Source of the DNA: JALYIM01 sp040003205
GTDB taxonomy: Bacteria > Acidobacteriota > Terriglobia > Terriglobales > Acidobacteriaceae
DNA length: 24,630 bases
NCBI GenBank assembly: GCA_040003205.1
Contig: JBDUDA010000012.1
Location: 1 to 24,630, forward strand
Direction: 5' to 3'
A program made the position numbers and the translations under genes. Numbering within the stretch: the stretch's first letter is position 1; the number at the start of each line of letters is the position of its first letter. This document shows, piece after piece, positions 1-7,580 of the stretch. A model generated the notes under the pieces. That model had not been told where the DNA came from and made no database searches. It saw nothing but the letters and a program-made list of their open reading frames with translations.

Positions 1-38
1 TGTCACCCCTCAGCCTTCTGTCACCCCTCAGCCTTCTG
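1..38. repeat. Two tandem copies of an 18-bp unit
   Basis: Two exact head-to-tail copies of TGTCACCCCTCAGCCTTC lie at 1-18 and 19-36. A third, diverged start (TGTCACCCTGAG) opens the palindromic element at 39. The unit resembles the terminus of that element, so this looks like a local duplication of its left end. The array may continue beyond the window edge. Confidence 0.8.
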
Positions 39-186
39 TGTCACCCTGAGCAAAGCATTCGATTCGCTCGCGAATCGGATGCTGCGTCGAAGGGTCCCTA
101 CAGAGTCCGCACTGTGGGTGGCAATAGGGATGTTTCGACTCCGTCGTCGTTCGCTACGCGAACGACTGTCTCCGCTCAACATGACA
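39..186. repeat. Family-1 palindromic intergenic repeat, copy 1
   Basis: The ends are inverted: TGTCACCCTGAGC on the left and GCTCAACATGACA on the right. An inner inverted pair follows, GTCGAAGGGTCCCTA against TAGGGATGTTTCGAC. Between outer and inner boxes sit two private hairpins, GATTCG-CTCG-CGAATC at 61-76 and CGTTCG-CTACG-CGAACG on the right arm. Related copies are at 11892-12005 and 15677-15823. No coding capacity is credible here. Function is unknown; it is the size and shape of a non-autonomous palindromic element. Confidence 0.85.
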
Positions 187-200
187 TAATAATTTTGTCT

Positions 201-305
201 TTACTCGAAATAAATCACGAGGCCGAGCGTCCTGCGGGAGTCGCCGCCATCGCCGTTCCGCCCCAGGTTGAAAGAGTCGAAACCGGCATGCGCATAGCTC
301 TTGAA
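201..305 (-). pseudogene. Possible remnant of an outer-membrane beta-barrel protein C-terminus
   Basis: On the minus strand, after an in-frame TAG at 308-306, there is a 34-codon stretch ending in TAA at 203-201. It reads FKSYAHAGFDSFNLGR at its start and TLGLVIYFE at its end. The alternating polar/hydrophobic pattern with an aromatic-rich terminus is what the last strands of an outer-membrane barrel look like. No start codon or upstream body is visible: the TAG and then the kbl promoter region lie immediately upstream. I read it as a decayed tail of a lost gene. It could also be chance, since it is short and not matched to a named family. Confidence 0.3.
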
Positions 306-406
306 CTATTCGAAAAAAAATAATTCCAGACTGCGGCTAGTATTGTTTGCACCTTCCCCTATGCCGTCGTCTAACCAGTATTAGACTAATTGTCTCAGGA
401 GCATGC
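306..406. promoter_or_regulatory. kbl upstream region with small inverted repeat
   Basis: The leader holds a perfect inverted repeat GTCTAA-CCAGTA-TTAGAC at 369-386, ending 10 bases before the CAGGAG ribosome-binding site at 396-401. No convincing -35/-10 pair was found. The hairpin might affect translation, but a 6-bp stem is weak evidence. Confidence 0.3.
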
Positions 407-1618
407 ATGGCATCAATCACGCGCGCCAACCCGCTTTCCTATCTAACTGAACAGCTCAATGACCTCAAGGCGAAGGGCACGCACTTCCGACTGCGCGTTT
501 TGGATGACGAGCAGGCCGCGAGCTGCACTTTCGACGGGAAGAAGGTCATCAATCTTGCGTCCAACAATTATCTGGGGCTGACCACCCATCCCAAACTGCG
601 CGAAGCGGCGCTCGAAGCCACTCGACGCTTCGGAGTCGGGTCCGGCGCCGTCCGCACCATCGCTGGGACGATGAAAATCCACATGGAGCTGGAAGAGAAA
701 ATTGCCCGCTTCAAAAATGTGGAAGCCTGCGTGGTCTTCCAATCGGGATTCGCGGCCAACGCCGGCACCGTTTCCGCGATTCTGGGCAAAGATGATTTCA
801 TCATTTCTGATCAGTTGAATCACGCTTCCATCATCGATGGCGCGCGCCTCTCGCGCGCGAAAATTCTCGTCTTCGAACACAAGAACATCGCGCAAGCGGA
901 AGAAAAACTCGCGAGCATCAAAGATCAGCCCGGCAAGAAGCTGCTGATCACGGATGGGGTCTTCTCCATGGACGGCGATATCGGGCCGCTCCCCGGCCTG
1001 TGTGACGCCGCCGAAAAATATGGTGCCATCATGATGGTGGACGACGCCCACGCCTCCGGCGTCCTTGGAAAAAATGGCCGCGGCACCATTGATCATTTCA
1101 AGGTCCATGGCCGCGTGGACATTCAAGTCGGCACGCTCTCAAAAGCGATCGGGGCGCTGGGAGGATACGTTTGCGGATCGCGCGACCTTATCGACTTTCT
1201 CTATCACCGTGCGCGTCCATTTCTATTTTCAACTTCTCACCCGCCGTCGGTCGCGGCCACTTGCATTGCCGCCTTCGAAGTCCTCGAAAACGAGCCGGAA
1301 AGAATCGAAAAGCTTTGGGAGAATACCCGCTTCTGGAAAAAAGAACTCGGGCTTCTCGGCTTCGACATCGGAGGCAAAACCACTCCCCCGAGCGAGACGC
1401 CGATCACCCCGATCATCATCGGAGACGGAAAGCTGACTATGGATTTTTCGCGCGAGCTCTTTCAACTAGGTGTACTTGGCACTGGAATCGCATTCCCCAC
1501 CGTCCCCGAGGGCAAAGCCCGCATTCGCACCATCATGACAGCGACCCACACCAGAGAGCAGTTGCAGAAAGCGTTGGATGTTCTGCAAAGTGTTGGTAAG
1601 AAAATGAAGGTTATCTAA
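407..1618 (+). CDS. kbl: Glycine C-acetyltransferase (2-amino-3-ketobutyrate CoA ligase) family protein
   Basis: Pyridoxal-phosphate enzyme of the alpha-oxoamine synthase family (403 aa; E. coli KBL is 398). KBL cleaves 2-amino-3-oxobutyrate with CoA to glycine and acetyl-CoA in threonine catabolism. Visible fold-type I landmarks: ASNNYLGL near residue 51, SGAVRTIAGTM near 79, the cofactor-stacking histidine in NHAS (H139), the VDDAHASG motif (D212/D213, H215), and the Schiff-base lysine in GTLSKAIGALGG (K246). I chose the ATG at 407 because CAGGAG sits five bases upstream; the frame extends back to 347, but that adds 20 residues without family support. No threonine dehydrogenase (tdh) gene is adjacent and no biotin gene is nearby. 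The whole-protein resemblance is to KBL rather than BioF, but the exact acyl-CoA substrate is inferred. Confidence 0.88.
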   Translation: MASITRANPLSYLTEQLNDLKAKGTHFRLRVLDDEQAASCTFDGKKVINLASNNYLGLTTHPKLREAALEATRRFGVGSGAVRTIAGTMKIHMELEEKIARFKNVEACVVFQSGFAANAGTVSAILGKDDFIISDQLNHASIIDGARLSRAKILVFEHKNIAQAEEKLASIKDQPGKKLLITDGVFSMDGDIGPLPGLCDAAEKYGAIMMVDDAHASGVLGKNGRGTIDHFKVHGRVDIQVGTLSKAIGALGGYVCGSRDLIDFLYHRARPFLFSTSHPPSVAATCIAAFEVLENEPERIEKLWENTRFWKKELGLLGFDIGGKTTPPSETPITPIIIGDGKLTMDFSRELFQLGVLGTGIAFPTVPEGKARIRTIMTATHTREQLQKALDVLQSVGKKMKVI

Positions 1619-1629
1619 ATCGAATCCTC

Positions 1630-1654
1630 CAGTGGAAGGCGCAAGCCTTCGCTG
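1630..1654. terminator. Short hairpin between convergent genes
   Basis: GAAGGC-GCAA-GCCTTC forms a 6-bp stem with a stable GNRA-type tetraloop at 1635-1650, extended by CAG/CTG at 1630-1632 and 1652-1654 with small bulges. It lies in the 76-base gap between kbl and the converging anti-sigma gene. There is no T-tract on either side, so factor-independent termination is uncertain. Confidence 0.3.
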
Positions 1655-1694
1655 ATGAGTGGCAACGAAGATCTCATAAGCCTTTGAAACTGTC

Positions 1695-2786
1695 CTAGTC
1701 CAACTGCCAGCTCTGCCCGGCATCTTCCGTTGTCCAGACCTCATGATCGGAAGTCGTCACTTTCCCGTGTTGAGGATCAAGAAATTCAATCGCAGCCAAA
1801 TTTCCCGTAAGGGATTGGCCATCAACGGAAGGCTTCAGCGAAATCCAATGCGAACCTGCGTCGGAAGAGTGGTAGAGAGCGCCTCTTTCGCCTCCGACCC
1901 AAACTTCGTTTCCGAGGGAGAAGAGCGTGAGAAATCGCATTCCATCCGACACCGAAATTGTTTCCCAGGTCTTGGACGCATCCGTCGTGCGTTGGAGCGA
2001 TCCATTGGACGCGAGCCTCCATTTCGGAGCCAGCGCCGCAGGGGCGGCAATCATTGCTTGAGTCATCGTCTGGTTCGACGTCCATCCGGTAGCGGGCTTC
2101 ACCTTGGCAGGGACTTCATCGTCCGATTTGTCGGCGGCAGTGAGAGCCTTCAGGTCCCGAGCCTCTTTCTTTTCGTCCAATCGTCCATCTTCCATCGGCG
2201 GAGAAGCGGGCGACGCCGATGCCGAAAGCTGAGGCGCGAGGTTTCGACTCGATTGCCTGCGAACCGCGACTTCCTCTCGAGGTTTAACGACGGCCTGTTG
2301 TTTTACAAGGGAAGACGACGCAGCGGCCCCAGTGTCGCTCACTATCGAATTGCCGCGTTGAAGAGCCGCCGTCTCATTCGAGGGCTCGGAAATCGCGTCC
2401 GCCCGAGCGCCTGCCGGTCGCGAGGACAGCTCGCTCCGTTCATGACGCAAAGTCACCGCCGCTCCCACTACGACAACACAAGCAGCCGCCGTCACCCAGC
2501 GCATCGTCCGCCATCCCAGCCATCGGGAAGCACCCGGCGCCGTATTAATCTTTTTCTGTATTTCCGGCTGCGCCAGAAACACGACCTCGCGGCATTCATC
2601 GCATTGTCCCAGGTGCGCGAGCACGTCCAGCCGCTCGGGCTCCGTAAGATTGCGTTCCGCGAAGGCAGTCAACAGGTTGGCTTCGGGGTGTGCGCCCCCC
2701 TTCGACACCCGTAAACGCTGCTGCGCGACTTTGGGTAATTCGGTCATTAACTTACGACTGTTTTCTCTGCCATACGCCATCTTCAC
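1695..2786 (-). CDS. Zinc-finger anti-sigma factor with YCF48-like C-terminal domain
   Basis: 363 aa. The N-terminus has the HxxxCxxC zinc-finger signature of anti-sigma factors (H58, C62, C65, in HLGQCDEC), which normally sequesters an ECF sigma factor in the cytoplasm. A single membrane helix spans about 96-113. It is followed by a long Ala/Ser/Arg-rich linker (about 115-250). The last ~110 residues carry three Asp-box motifs (DASKTW at 269-274, DAGSHW at 309-314, DAGQSW at 355-360) typical of YCF48/BNR beta-propellers. About 110 residues is too short for a full propeller, so only two or three blades are present. The start overlaps the sigma-factor stop as ATGA at 2786-2783, so the two are translationally coupled and almost certainly partners. 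The propeller part would lie outside the membrane and is the likely sensor. That role is inferred. Confidence 0.85.
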   Translation of the reverse strand: MKMAYGRENSRKLMTELPKVAQQRLRVSKGGAHPEANLLTAFAERNLTEPERLDVLAHLGQCDECREVVFLAQPEIQKKINTAPGASRWLGWRTMRWVTAAACVVVVGAAVTLRHERSELSSRPAGARADAISEPSNETAALQRGNSIVSDTGAAASSSLVKQQAVVKPREEVAVRRQSSRNLAPQLSASASPASPPMEDGRLDEKKEARDLKALTAADKSDDEVPAKVKPATGWTSNQTMTQAMIAAPAALAPKWRLASNGSLQRTTDASKTWETISVSDGMRFLTLFSLGNEVWVGGERGALYHSSDAGSHWISLKPSVDGQSLTGNLAAIEFLDPQHGKVTTSDHEVWTTEDAGQSWQLD

Positions 2787-3724
2787 TTGGTCCGGGTCCG
2801 AGCCGTCTTCTCAGGGAACGTCGTCCCAGAGGATTCTTGCGCCAGGCTGGCACCTATATTCAAACGAAGGTCACGAACGTCAACGTCTAAACATTCCTGC
2901 GCTTGGCGACGCCTCATGCCGCGTGCCATTAGCCCTGCGAGAATCTGCTTTCGGATGGATTTAACCAGCTTGTCCAGTTTCCGGCTGATCGTCGATTCAT
3001 GCACCGAAAGCACTCCGGCGATCTGCGCTAACGTCCGCTGGTCGATGTAATACGCAGCCAGCACGAACCGATCGCCAGCAGACAGCATACCCATGGCTTC
3101 GTCCAGTGCCGCTTCTATCTTTGGATCGATGGTAGGAAAGCCCTCGGACTCGGCGGCTGCAAATTGCCGGCCTTCTTCGCTTTCTTCGTCGAGGCTAACC
3201 AATCGGCGCTGCCGGCGATAGCGGTTGACGTACTCCTGCGCCATCACCGTTCGCAGCCAGCCTTCCAGCGATCCGCGTCCAGTGTAGGAACTCAGTTTTG
3301 AAATTCGCTTGCCGTCGCGGATGGTGGTGCCGTATAGATCGCTATAGAGCGAGTCCGCAAGTTCGCGGGCGGCGGAGCTTTCTTTGGCGATGTAGCCGGC
3401 AATGTCATAGAGCTTCTCGCGATAACGTCCCATGAAAACTTCCCACGCGCGCTCATTGCCGGCGGCGCATCCACGAGCCAGAGCAAGCTCATCCAGGCGG
3501 AGAGCCTCGAGGAACGTTCGAGTGTCACTGTGATTATTTGTGGAAAGGGATTTTCTGGCGACATCCGCGAGGATTCCGGCAAAATCCTCGGGATTGAAAC
3601 CGTATTCCTTGGCGTTGCTCTTTTCGTAAAAGCCAGCCACTTCCGGTTCCAAAATAGAACTCGGCTCTGAAGTTCCTGGAATAGGACTTCCCAATACGGG
3701 ACTACCTTGGCCGGAGAGGGTCAC
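2783..3724 (-). CDS. ECF-type RNA polymerase sigma factor with N- and C-terminal extensions
   Basis: 313 aa, against about 170-200 for a plain ECF sigma factor. Region 2 is seen at about 77-175, with GSLEGWLRTVMAQEYVNRYR covering 2.3-2.4. Region 4 is at about 207-262, with the helix-turn-helix TLAQIAGVLSVHESTISRKL. An extra ~75 residues precede region 2, and about 50 follow region 4 (RGMRRRQAQECLDVDVRDLR...), a tail I associate with acidobacterial ECF-like factors. The start is a GTG at 3724 without a clear ribosome-binding site; no good ATG exists before region 2, so the exact N-terminus is uncertain. It is followed with a 4-base overlap by its anti-sigma factor and preceded, 68 bases away on the same strand, by a HEAT-repeat protein. 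Confidence 0.87.
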   Translation of the reverse strand: MTLSGQGSPVLGSPIPGTSEPSSILEPEVAGFYEKSNAKEYGFNPEDFAGILADVARKSLSTNNHSDTRTFLEALRLDELALARGCAAGNERAWEVFMGRYREKLYDIAGYIAKESSAARELADSLYSDLYGTTIRDGKRISKLSSYTGRGSLEGWLRTVMAQEYVNRYRRQRRLVSLDEESEEGRQFAAAESEGFPTIDPKIEAALDEAMGMLSAGDRFVLAAYYIDQRTLAQIAGVLSVHESTISRKLDKLVKSIRKQILAGLMARGMRRRQAQECLDVDVRDLRLNIGASLAQESSGTTFPEKTARTRTK

Positions 3725-3792
3725 TGTCGAATGCTACCAAGTATTTGGACGCAAAATCAGCCCAAATCGTCTTCCCAGCAACTGAAGTGAGT

Positions 3793-4653
3793 TTAAATAA
3801 CAGGCTGAACGAGGTTTGGCAGCCGAGTCAGACGAGGGTAGACAGAAAAATCGACGTCAGTTTGCGCCAGACCGCAGGCCGCGCGCTCTCTTATCACCGG
3901 CGATGGATCGTCATGGAAAGCCTTCATCAACAGGCCTATGGACTCATCGCTGCCAAGGTATGACATGCCTTCAACAGCCCACTGACGCAACTGAGGATCG
4001 GCGTTGTTGAGTTCTTGCTTTAGGAACTCCGTAATTCGATCAGCTTCGACGCCGCGATTTCCCATGAGTCCCATCGTCCAAAGCGCCCAAATTCGCTGCG
4101 AGTTCGGACCAAAGCTGGCCTGCCGAATTAACTGATCGGCGCTTTGCGATGTCTTCGCCAGGTTCATAGCGGCAAGGTCAACCTCAATTCCGTCACTGCG
4201 GACCCCGAAATCGTCGGAATTCAGCGCCGCTGTGATGAGTGAGTTCAGCTCAGGAGTAAGAGTTAGGTTGCCGCGCCATTCGTCCACTTGCGCAGCGATC
4301 TCTTCACGCGCGCCGGGTGAATGATGGACGGCGCGTTCCAGCAAGAACTCCGCCCGATTCTGCGTTGCCTGATGCCTGACGGTCTGCTGCTTGCGATTGA
4401 GAGGATGCCCGCTGGCTAAAAACTTTTGTACAGAGGATGTTCGGAGCGCCAGAGATTGAACAATATCCGTCACCCCTTTTTGGTGCAAAACGACCAGCAG
4501 TCCGACCATGAGGCCTGCCGCCATGGCTGCGAAGCGCCGCCAGTTGGCGCTCCCGGGCTCTATGGGCCTATCGGTACGCATATCCGCATCCGGCCCAAGG
4601 CTCCCGTAGTCCGGAGTTGGGTTGAGAGCGTTATCCTGCTTTGAAACCGCCAC
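3793..4653 (-). CDS. Membrane-anchored HEAT-repeat protein
   Basis: 286 aa, no enzyme motif. A short charged N-terminus is followed by one hydrophobic helix (about 41-57, AMAAGLMVGLLVVL), then a helical soluble region. Residues ~190-275 look like HEAT/armadillo repeats (RIWALWTMGLMGNRG, LRQWAVEGMSYLGSDESI, VIRERAACGLAQ), a protein-protein interaction scaffold. The annotated start is GTG at 4653 with no evident ribosome-binding site; the ATG at 4581 (residue 25) is an alternative that keeps the membrane helix. Because it lies directly upstream of the sigma/anti-sigma pair on the same strand, it may be co-transcribed and could be part of the same signalling path. That is inference; no direct functional evidence is visible. 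Confidence 0.7.
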   Translation of the reverse strand: MAVSKQDNALNPTPDYGSLGPDADMRTDRPIEPGSANWRRFAAMAAGLMVGLLVVLHQKGVTDIVQSLALRTSSVQKFLASGHPLNRKQQTVRHQATQNRAEFLLERAVHHSPGAREEIAAQVDEWRGNLTLTPELNSLITAALNSDDFGVRSDGIEVDLAAMNLAKTSQSADQLIRQASFGPNSQRIWALWTMGLMGNRGVEADRITEFLKQELNNADPQLRQWAVEGMSYLGSDESIGLLMKAFHDDPSPVIRERAACGLAQTDVDFSVYPRLTRLPNLVQPVI

Positions 4654-4842
4654 CTGTTTAGTCTAGAGAGCGGGTGAAATAGGATAAAGTTACGTTGGTT
4701 CGCCCAGCGATCACTGGCTGGCGTTAGATTTAAGGTTGCTGTCGGGCATCACAAGCGGGCGATTCGCGTCCTGGTTTTAAACATCGCCAGACTTGAAGTA
4801 TTGGTTGGAGATGAGATATTGGAATGGGAGAAGACACGATTG

Positions 4843-6258
4843 ATGTCTAACATAATTTCCAAATTTTTCGCTGACTTTCGACGCTTCGGATTCGTCGTCC
4901 TGCTTCTTTGCCTGGCGCAAGTTTGCGTCGGATACTCCGTGCTCACGCATGAAGAAGTGGTTGACCTCCTGTGGAAGGACCAGATCCAGCCACTGCTGAC
5001 GAAGCGCTATCCGGGAACCACCGACGCCGACCTCAAAAAAGCTCACGCTTTCGCCTACGGTGGCAGCTTGCTGCAAGATATGGGGTACTATCCATTCGGC
5101 AGCAAATATTTTAGCGATCTCGTTCACTATGTTCGTACGGGAGACTTCGTCGAAGCGCTGCTGGAACAATCGAACGATGTAAACGAATACGCGTTTGCCC
5201 TAGGGGCGCTGGCTCACTACGCAGCCGACACCAACGGGCATCCCGCGGTCAATCAAGCGGTGGCGATTACGTTTCCCAAACTGCGTACCAAGTTCGGCAA
5301 CGCAGTGACCTATGCCGACGATCCCAAGGCGCACATTCGGACTGAATTCGGGTTCGATATGGTGCAGGTTGCCAAAAACAGATACACCTCCGACCGCTAC
5401 CACGACTTCATCGGATTCGAGGTCTCGAAACCTGTGATGGAGCGGGCCTTCATGCAGACCTATGGTTTGAAAATGTCGGATATTTCCGGCAACGAAGATC
5501 TTGCCATCGGGAGTTTTCGTCGCGGCGTTAGCAGGGTGATTCCTGAAATGACTCGCGTGGCCCTGCTCTCGCGAAACAAAGCCATCATCAAGGACACTCC
5601 AAATATCAATGAGAAGAAGTTTCTTTACCATCTCTCGCGCGCGAGCTATCAGAAGGAGTGGGGCAAAGGCTACCGCAAGCCGGGATTTGGAACGCGCATC
5701 CTGGCATTCTTCTTGAAGATCGTGCCTAAAGTCGGGCCTTTCAAGGCGGTGTCGTTTCAAATTCCCACTACGCAGACTGAAGACATGTACATCAAGAGCA
5801 TTAACAACACGCTCGACAATTATGCTGCGCTCTTGCGTGACACAAAAGACGGAAAACTTCAGCTGCGAAATTTGGACTTCGACACCGCTAGCGAGACCAA
5901 GCCGGGCGAGTACTCGCTGGCGGACAGCACTTACGCCCGCCTGCTGGATGATCTCCACAAGCATCACTTTGACGAGATGACTCCGGAGCTGCAACAGAAT
6001 ATTCTGACTTTCTACACCAATGTCAACGCTCCGATAATGGCAAAAAAAGCCAGCAAAAAAGACATAAAAAAGGCCCAGTCATCGTGGGAAAAAACTTCCC
6101 GCGAGATCAGCGAACTCAAGGCCTGGCAGATTCCCCCGACCACACCAGATCAAAACAAAAATCCCGGGAAGAAAGACGACAAGAGCTTGGATAAAACTGA
6201 CAACAAGAAAGACAACGCTCAGTTAGGTGTTGAGCCGGAAGAGATCCCCAGCTTATGA
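4843..6258 (+). CDS. Secreted zinc-dependent phospholipase C-like protein
   Basis: 471 aa. The ATG at 4843 is preceded by GGGAGAAG at a normal distance, so I prefer it to the TTG at 4801. Residues ~14-31 form a signal peptide (FGFVVLLLCLAQVCVG). The mature part has a zinc-dependent phospholipase C/S1-P1-like pattern of metal ligands: H36 in LTHEE, D79 in LLQDMG, H95 in DLVHY, H125 and D129 in LAHYAADTNGH, and H133. These match the His/Asp spacing of the trinuclear zinc site. The C-terminal ~65 residues are Lys/Asp/Asn-rich low complexity. Substrate is unknown: phospholipid hydrolysis is the family activity but other phosphodiesters are possible. The stop overlaps the next gene by 4 bases, so the pair is translated together. 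Confidence 0.75.
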   Translation: MSNIISKFFADFRRFGFVVLLLCLAQVCVGYSVLTHEEVVDLLWKDQIQPLLTKRYPGTTDADLKKAHAFAYGGSLLQDMGYYPFGSKYFSDLVHYVRTGDFVEALLEQSNDVNEYAFALGALAHYAADTNGHPAVNQAVAITFPKLRTKFGNAVTYADDPKAHIRTEFGFDMVQVAKNRYTSDRYHDFIGFEVSKPVMERAFMQTYGLKMSDISGNEDLAIGSFRRGVSRVIPEMTRVALLSRNKAIIKDTPNINEKKFLYHLSRASYQKEWGKGYRKPGFGTRILAFFLKIVPKVGPFKAVSFQIPTTQTEDMYIKSINNTLDNYAALLRDTKDGKLQLRNLDFDTASETKPGEYSLADSTYARLLDDLHKHHFDEMTPELQQNILTFYTNVNAPIMAKKASKKDIKKAQSSWEKTSREISELKAWQIPPTTPDQNKNPGKKDDKSLDKTDNKKDNAQLGVEPEEIPSL

Positions 6259-7055
6259 GTTCGCGACCCCCGACTCCCGCCGTTGGCTCCGAAGACAAAT
6301 TCTTTCACGCTAAAATTACGAAACGGTTGGATCTCGCCGGCGATCTTTGGGTGATCCGCATTGATCCGGGTGGCGACTTCAAGTTTGTTCCTGGACAATA
6401 TGCCACGCTGGGTGTGAATGGTCCGGTTAAGCGCTCGGAGCGCGCATATTCCATCGCATCGTCTCCTTACGAAAAGGAACTCGAATTCTTTTTTGAACTT
6501 GTGCCTGAAGGCGAGCTGACTCCTAAACTCTACAAGCTACAGGTTGGCGACGAACTGCTGATGCGCAAGATCCCCAAGGGTCGCTTTACCCTGGAAAATA
6601 AAGGTGGGCGCACCAAGCATTTGCTGGTCTCCACCGTGACTGGGGTCGCGCCCTATATCAGCTATATCCGAACGCTGTACAAAGACTGGAAAGAAGGAAA
6701 GTTCGCGGGAGAGCAGCAACTGTTTCTTCTCCATGGCGCCAGCCGGTCATGGGAGCTTGGCTACCACGAGGAGTTGCAGAACTTTTCGCAAGAAGTTCCG
6801 TGGCTCACCTACGCGCCGACCGTGAGCCGGCCGTGGGAGGATAAAGAATGGTCCGGCGAAACCGGACGCGTGGACGATGTGCTTCGCAAATACACCGACC
6901 TTTGGGGGCTGACGGGCGCGGATTCAGTCGGCTACTTATGCGGACATCCCACGATGATCGCGAACGGCAAGAGCATATTGGGGCGAATCGGTTTTAGTAA
7001 AGATGGGCTGAAGGAAGAAATCTATTGGATTCCGCCGAAAGAAACTGCCAGCTAA
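6255..7055 (+). CDS. fpr: Ferredoxin/flavodoxin-NADP+ reductase (FAD-binding)
   Basis: 266 aa, close to bacterial Fpr length. It moves electrons between NADPH and ferredoxin or flavodoxin in the cytoplasm. The FAD domain has GQYATLG (47-53) and RAYSIAS (63-69), the R-x-Y-S flavin motif. The NADP domain has VTGVAP (128-133), HGASRSWELGYHEEL (160-174) for NADP binding, GETGRV (201-206) and YLCGHPTMI (227-235). The C-terminus ends near EEIYW, as in subclass I bacterial Fpr proteins. It starts inside the stop of the phospholipase gene (ATGA, 6255-6258), an odd pairing since the upstream product is exported. Function is well supported; the physiological electron partner is not evident here. Confidence 0.88.
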   Translation: MSSRPPTPAVGSEDKFFHAKITKRLDLAGDLWVIRIDPGGDFKFVPGQYATLGVNGPVKRSERAYSIASSPYEKELEFFFELVPEGELTPKLYKLQVGDELLMRKIPKGRFTLENKGGRTKHLLVSTVTGVAPYISYIRTLYKDWKEGKFAGEQQLFLLHGASRSWELGYHEELQNFSQEVPWLTYAPTVSRPWEDKEWSGETGRVDDVLRKYTDLWGLTGADSVGYLCGHPTMIANGKSILGRIGFSKDGLKEEIYWIPPKETAS

Positions 7056-7158
7056 CTCATCGCACTCATCCATTCGCCGTCTGGTGATGCACGTTGCTGA
7101 AGGGTCTGGCGCATAGAAAGCGAACGCGTTTTCAATCGCCACGAAATACTTAGAAAAT
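7056..7158. other. Start of 525-base intergenic stretch (7056-7580)
   Basis: No gene was found between fpr and the tetR 3' end at 7581. The stretch holds two tandem family-2 repeats (7159-7300 and 7331-7474), flanked by a 10-bp inverted match, TCAATCGCCA at 7132-7141 and TGGCGATTGA at 7499-7508. The remaining 7475-7580 shows nothing recognisable, and no factor-independent terminator follows fpr. Confidence 0.6.
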
Positions 7159-7300
7159 TGTCGTCTCGACCGACCCGGTTGCTCGCGAAGCGAAGCAACC
7201 GGCGAGTGGAGAGACCTGCTTCCGGCTTCAGTGCTGCTCCATCGGCAAGCAGGTCTCTCGACTGCGCAACGCTAGCCGCTTTGCTTCGCTCGAGATGACA
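7159..7300. repeat. Family-2 palindromic repeat, copy 1
   Basis: Begins TGTCGTCTCGACCGACC and ends CGCTCGAGATGACA. Internal conserved boxes are GAGTGGAGAGACCTGCTT and AAGCAGGTCTCTCGACTGCG, an inverted pair. The left arm carries a private hairpin (GGTTGCT...AGCAACC). It shares the TGTCA...TGACA ends with family 1 but has a different core. No coding potential. Confidence 0.85.
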
Positions 7301-7330
7301 GTTTCAGGGAGTTGTCTACAACACAAACCC

Positions 7331-7474
7331 TGTCATTCCGACCGAGTCGGAGGCTGCGCGCGGCGCAGCGTCCGGGGAGTGGAGGAACCTGCTTTGTGTC
7401 GGCGCAAAGCAACTGGCCAACAGCAGGTCTCTCGACTGCGCAAAGCTAGCCGCTTTGCTACGCTCGAGATGACA
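7331..7474. repeat. Family-2 palindromic repeat, copy 2
   Basis: Same orientation and boxes as the copy at 7159: TGTCATTCCGACCGAGTC start, GAGTGGAGGAACCTGCTT, GCAGGTCTCTCGACTGCG, CGCTCGAGATGACA end. Only 30 bases separate the two copies. The left arm contains TCCGAC-CGA-GTCGGA. Confidence 0.85.
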
Positions 7475-7580
7475 ATGACATGAGACGCTGAACGTCCATG
7501 GCGATTGACATCAGTGAAATCTTGTTATGGCGCTCCACTTCGCTCGTCTTACTTGCCTTTCATCATCGGAGCAGATGTCT

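Noticed and set aside
1..38. Possible CRISPR array
   Set aside because: The repeats are directly adjacent with no spacers, and no cas genes are present.
114..323. 69-codon open frame before kbl
   Set aside because: Its first third is the right half of a palindromic repeat and no ribosome-binding site is present.
407..1618. 8-amino-7-oxononanoate synthase (BioF) as the identity of the first enzyme
   Set aside because: The N-terminal and RTIAGTM regions and overall length fit the KBL group better, and there are no biotin genes nearby. It cannot be fully excluded from sequence alone.
1743..2714. Long plus-strand open frame (323 codons) opposite the anti-sigma gene
   Set aside because: Arg/Ser-rich shadow translation with no domain; the minus strand has clear zinc-finger, membrane and Asp-box motifs.
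3793..3880. Frameshift at the C-terminus of the HEAT protein, as the last residues look unlike HEAT repeats
   Set aside because: The other two frames give either an early stop or no recognisable continuation of the repeat.
7132..7508. 10-bp inverted repeat (TCAATCGCCA/TGGCGATTGA) around the two family-2 repeats as transposon ends
   Set aside because: Too short, not at the element edges, no target duplication and no transposase.
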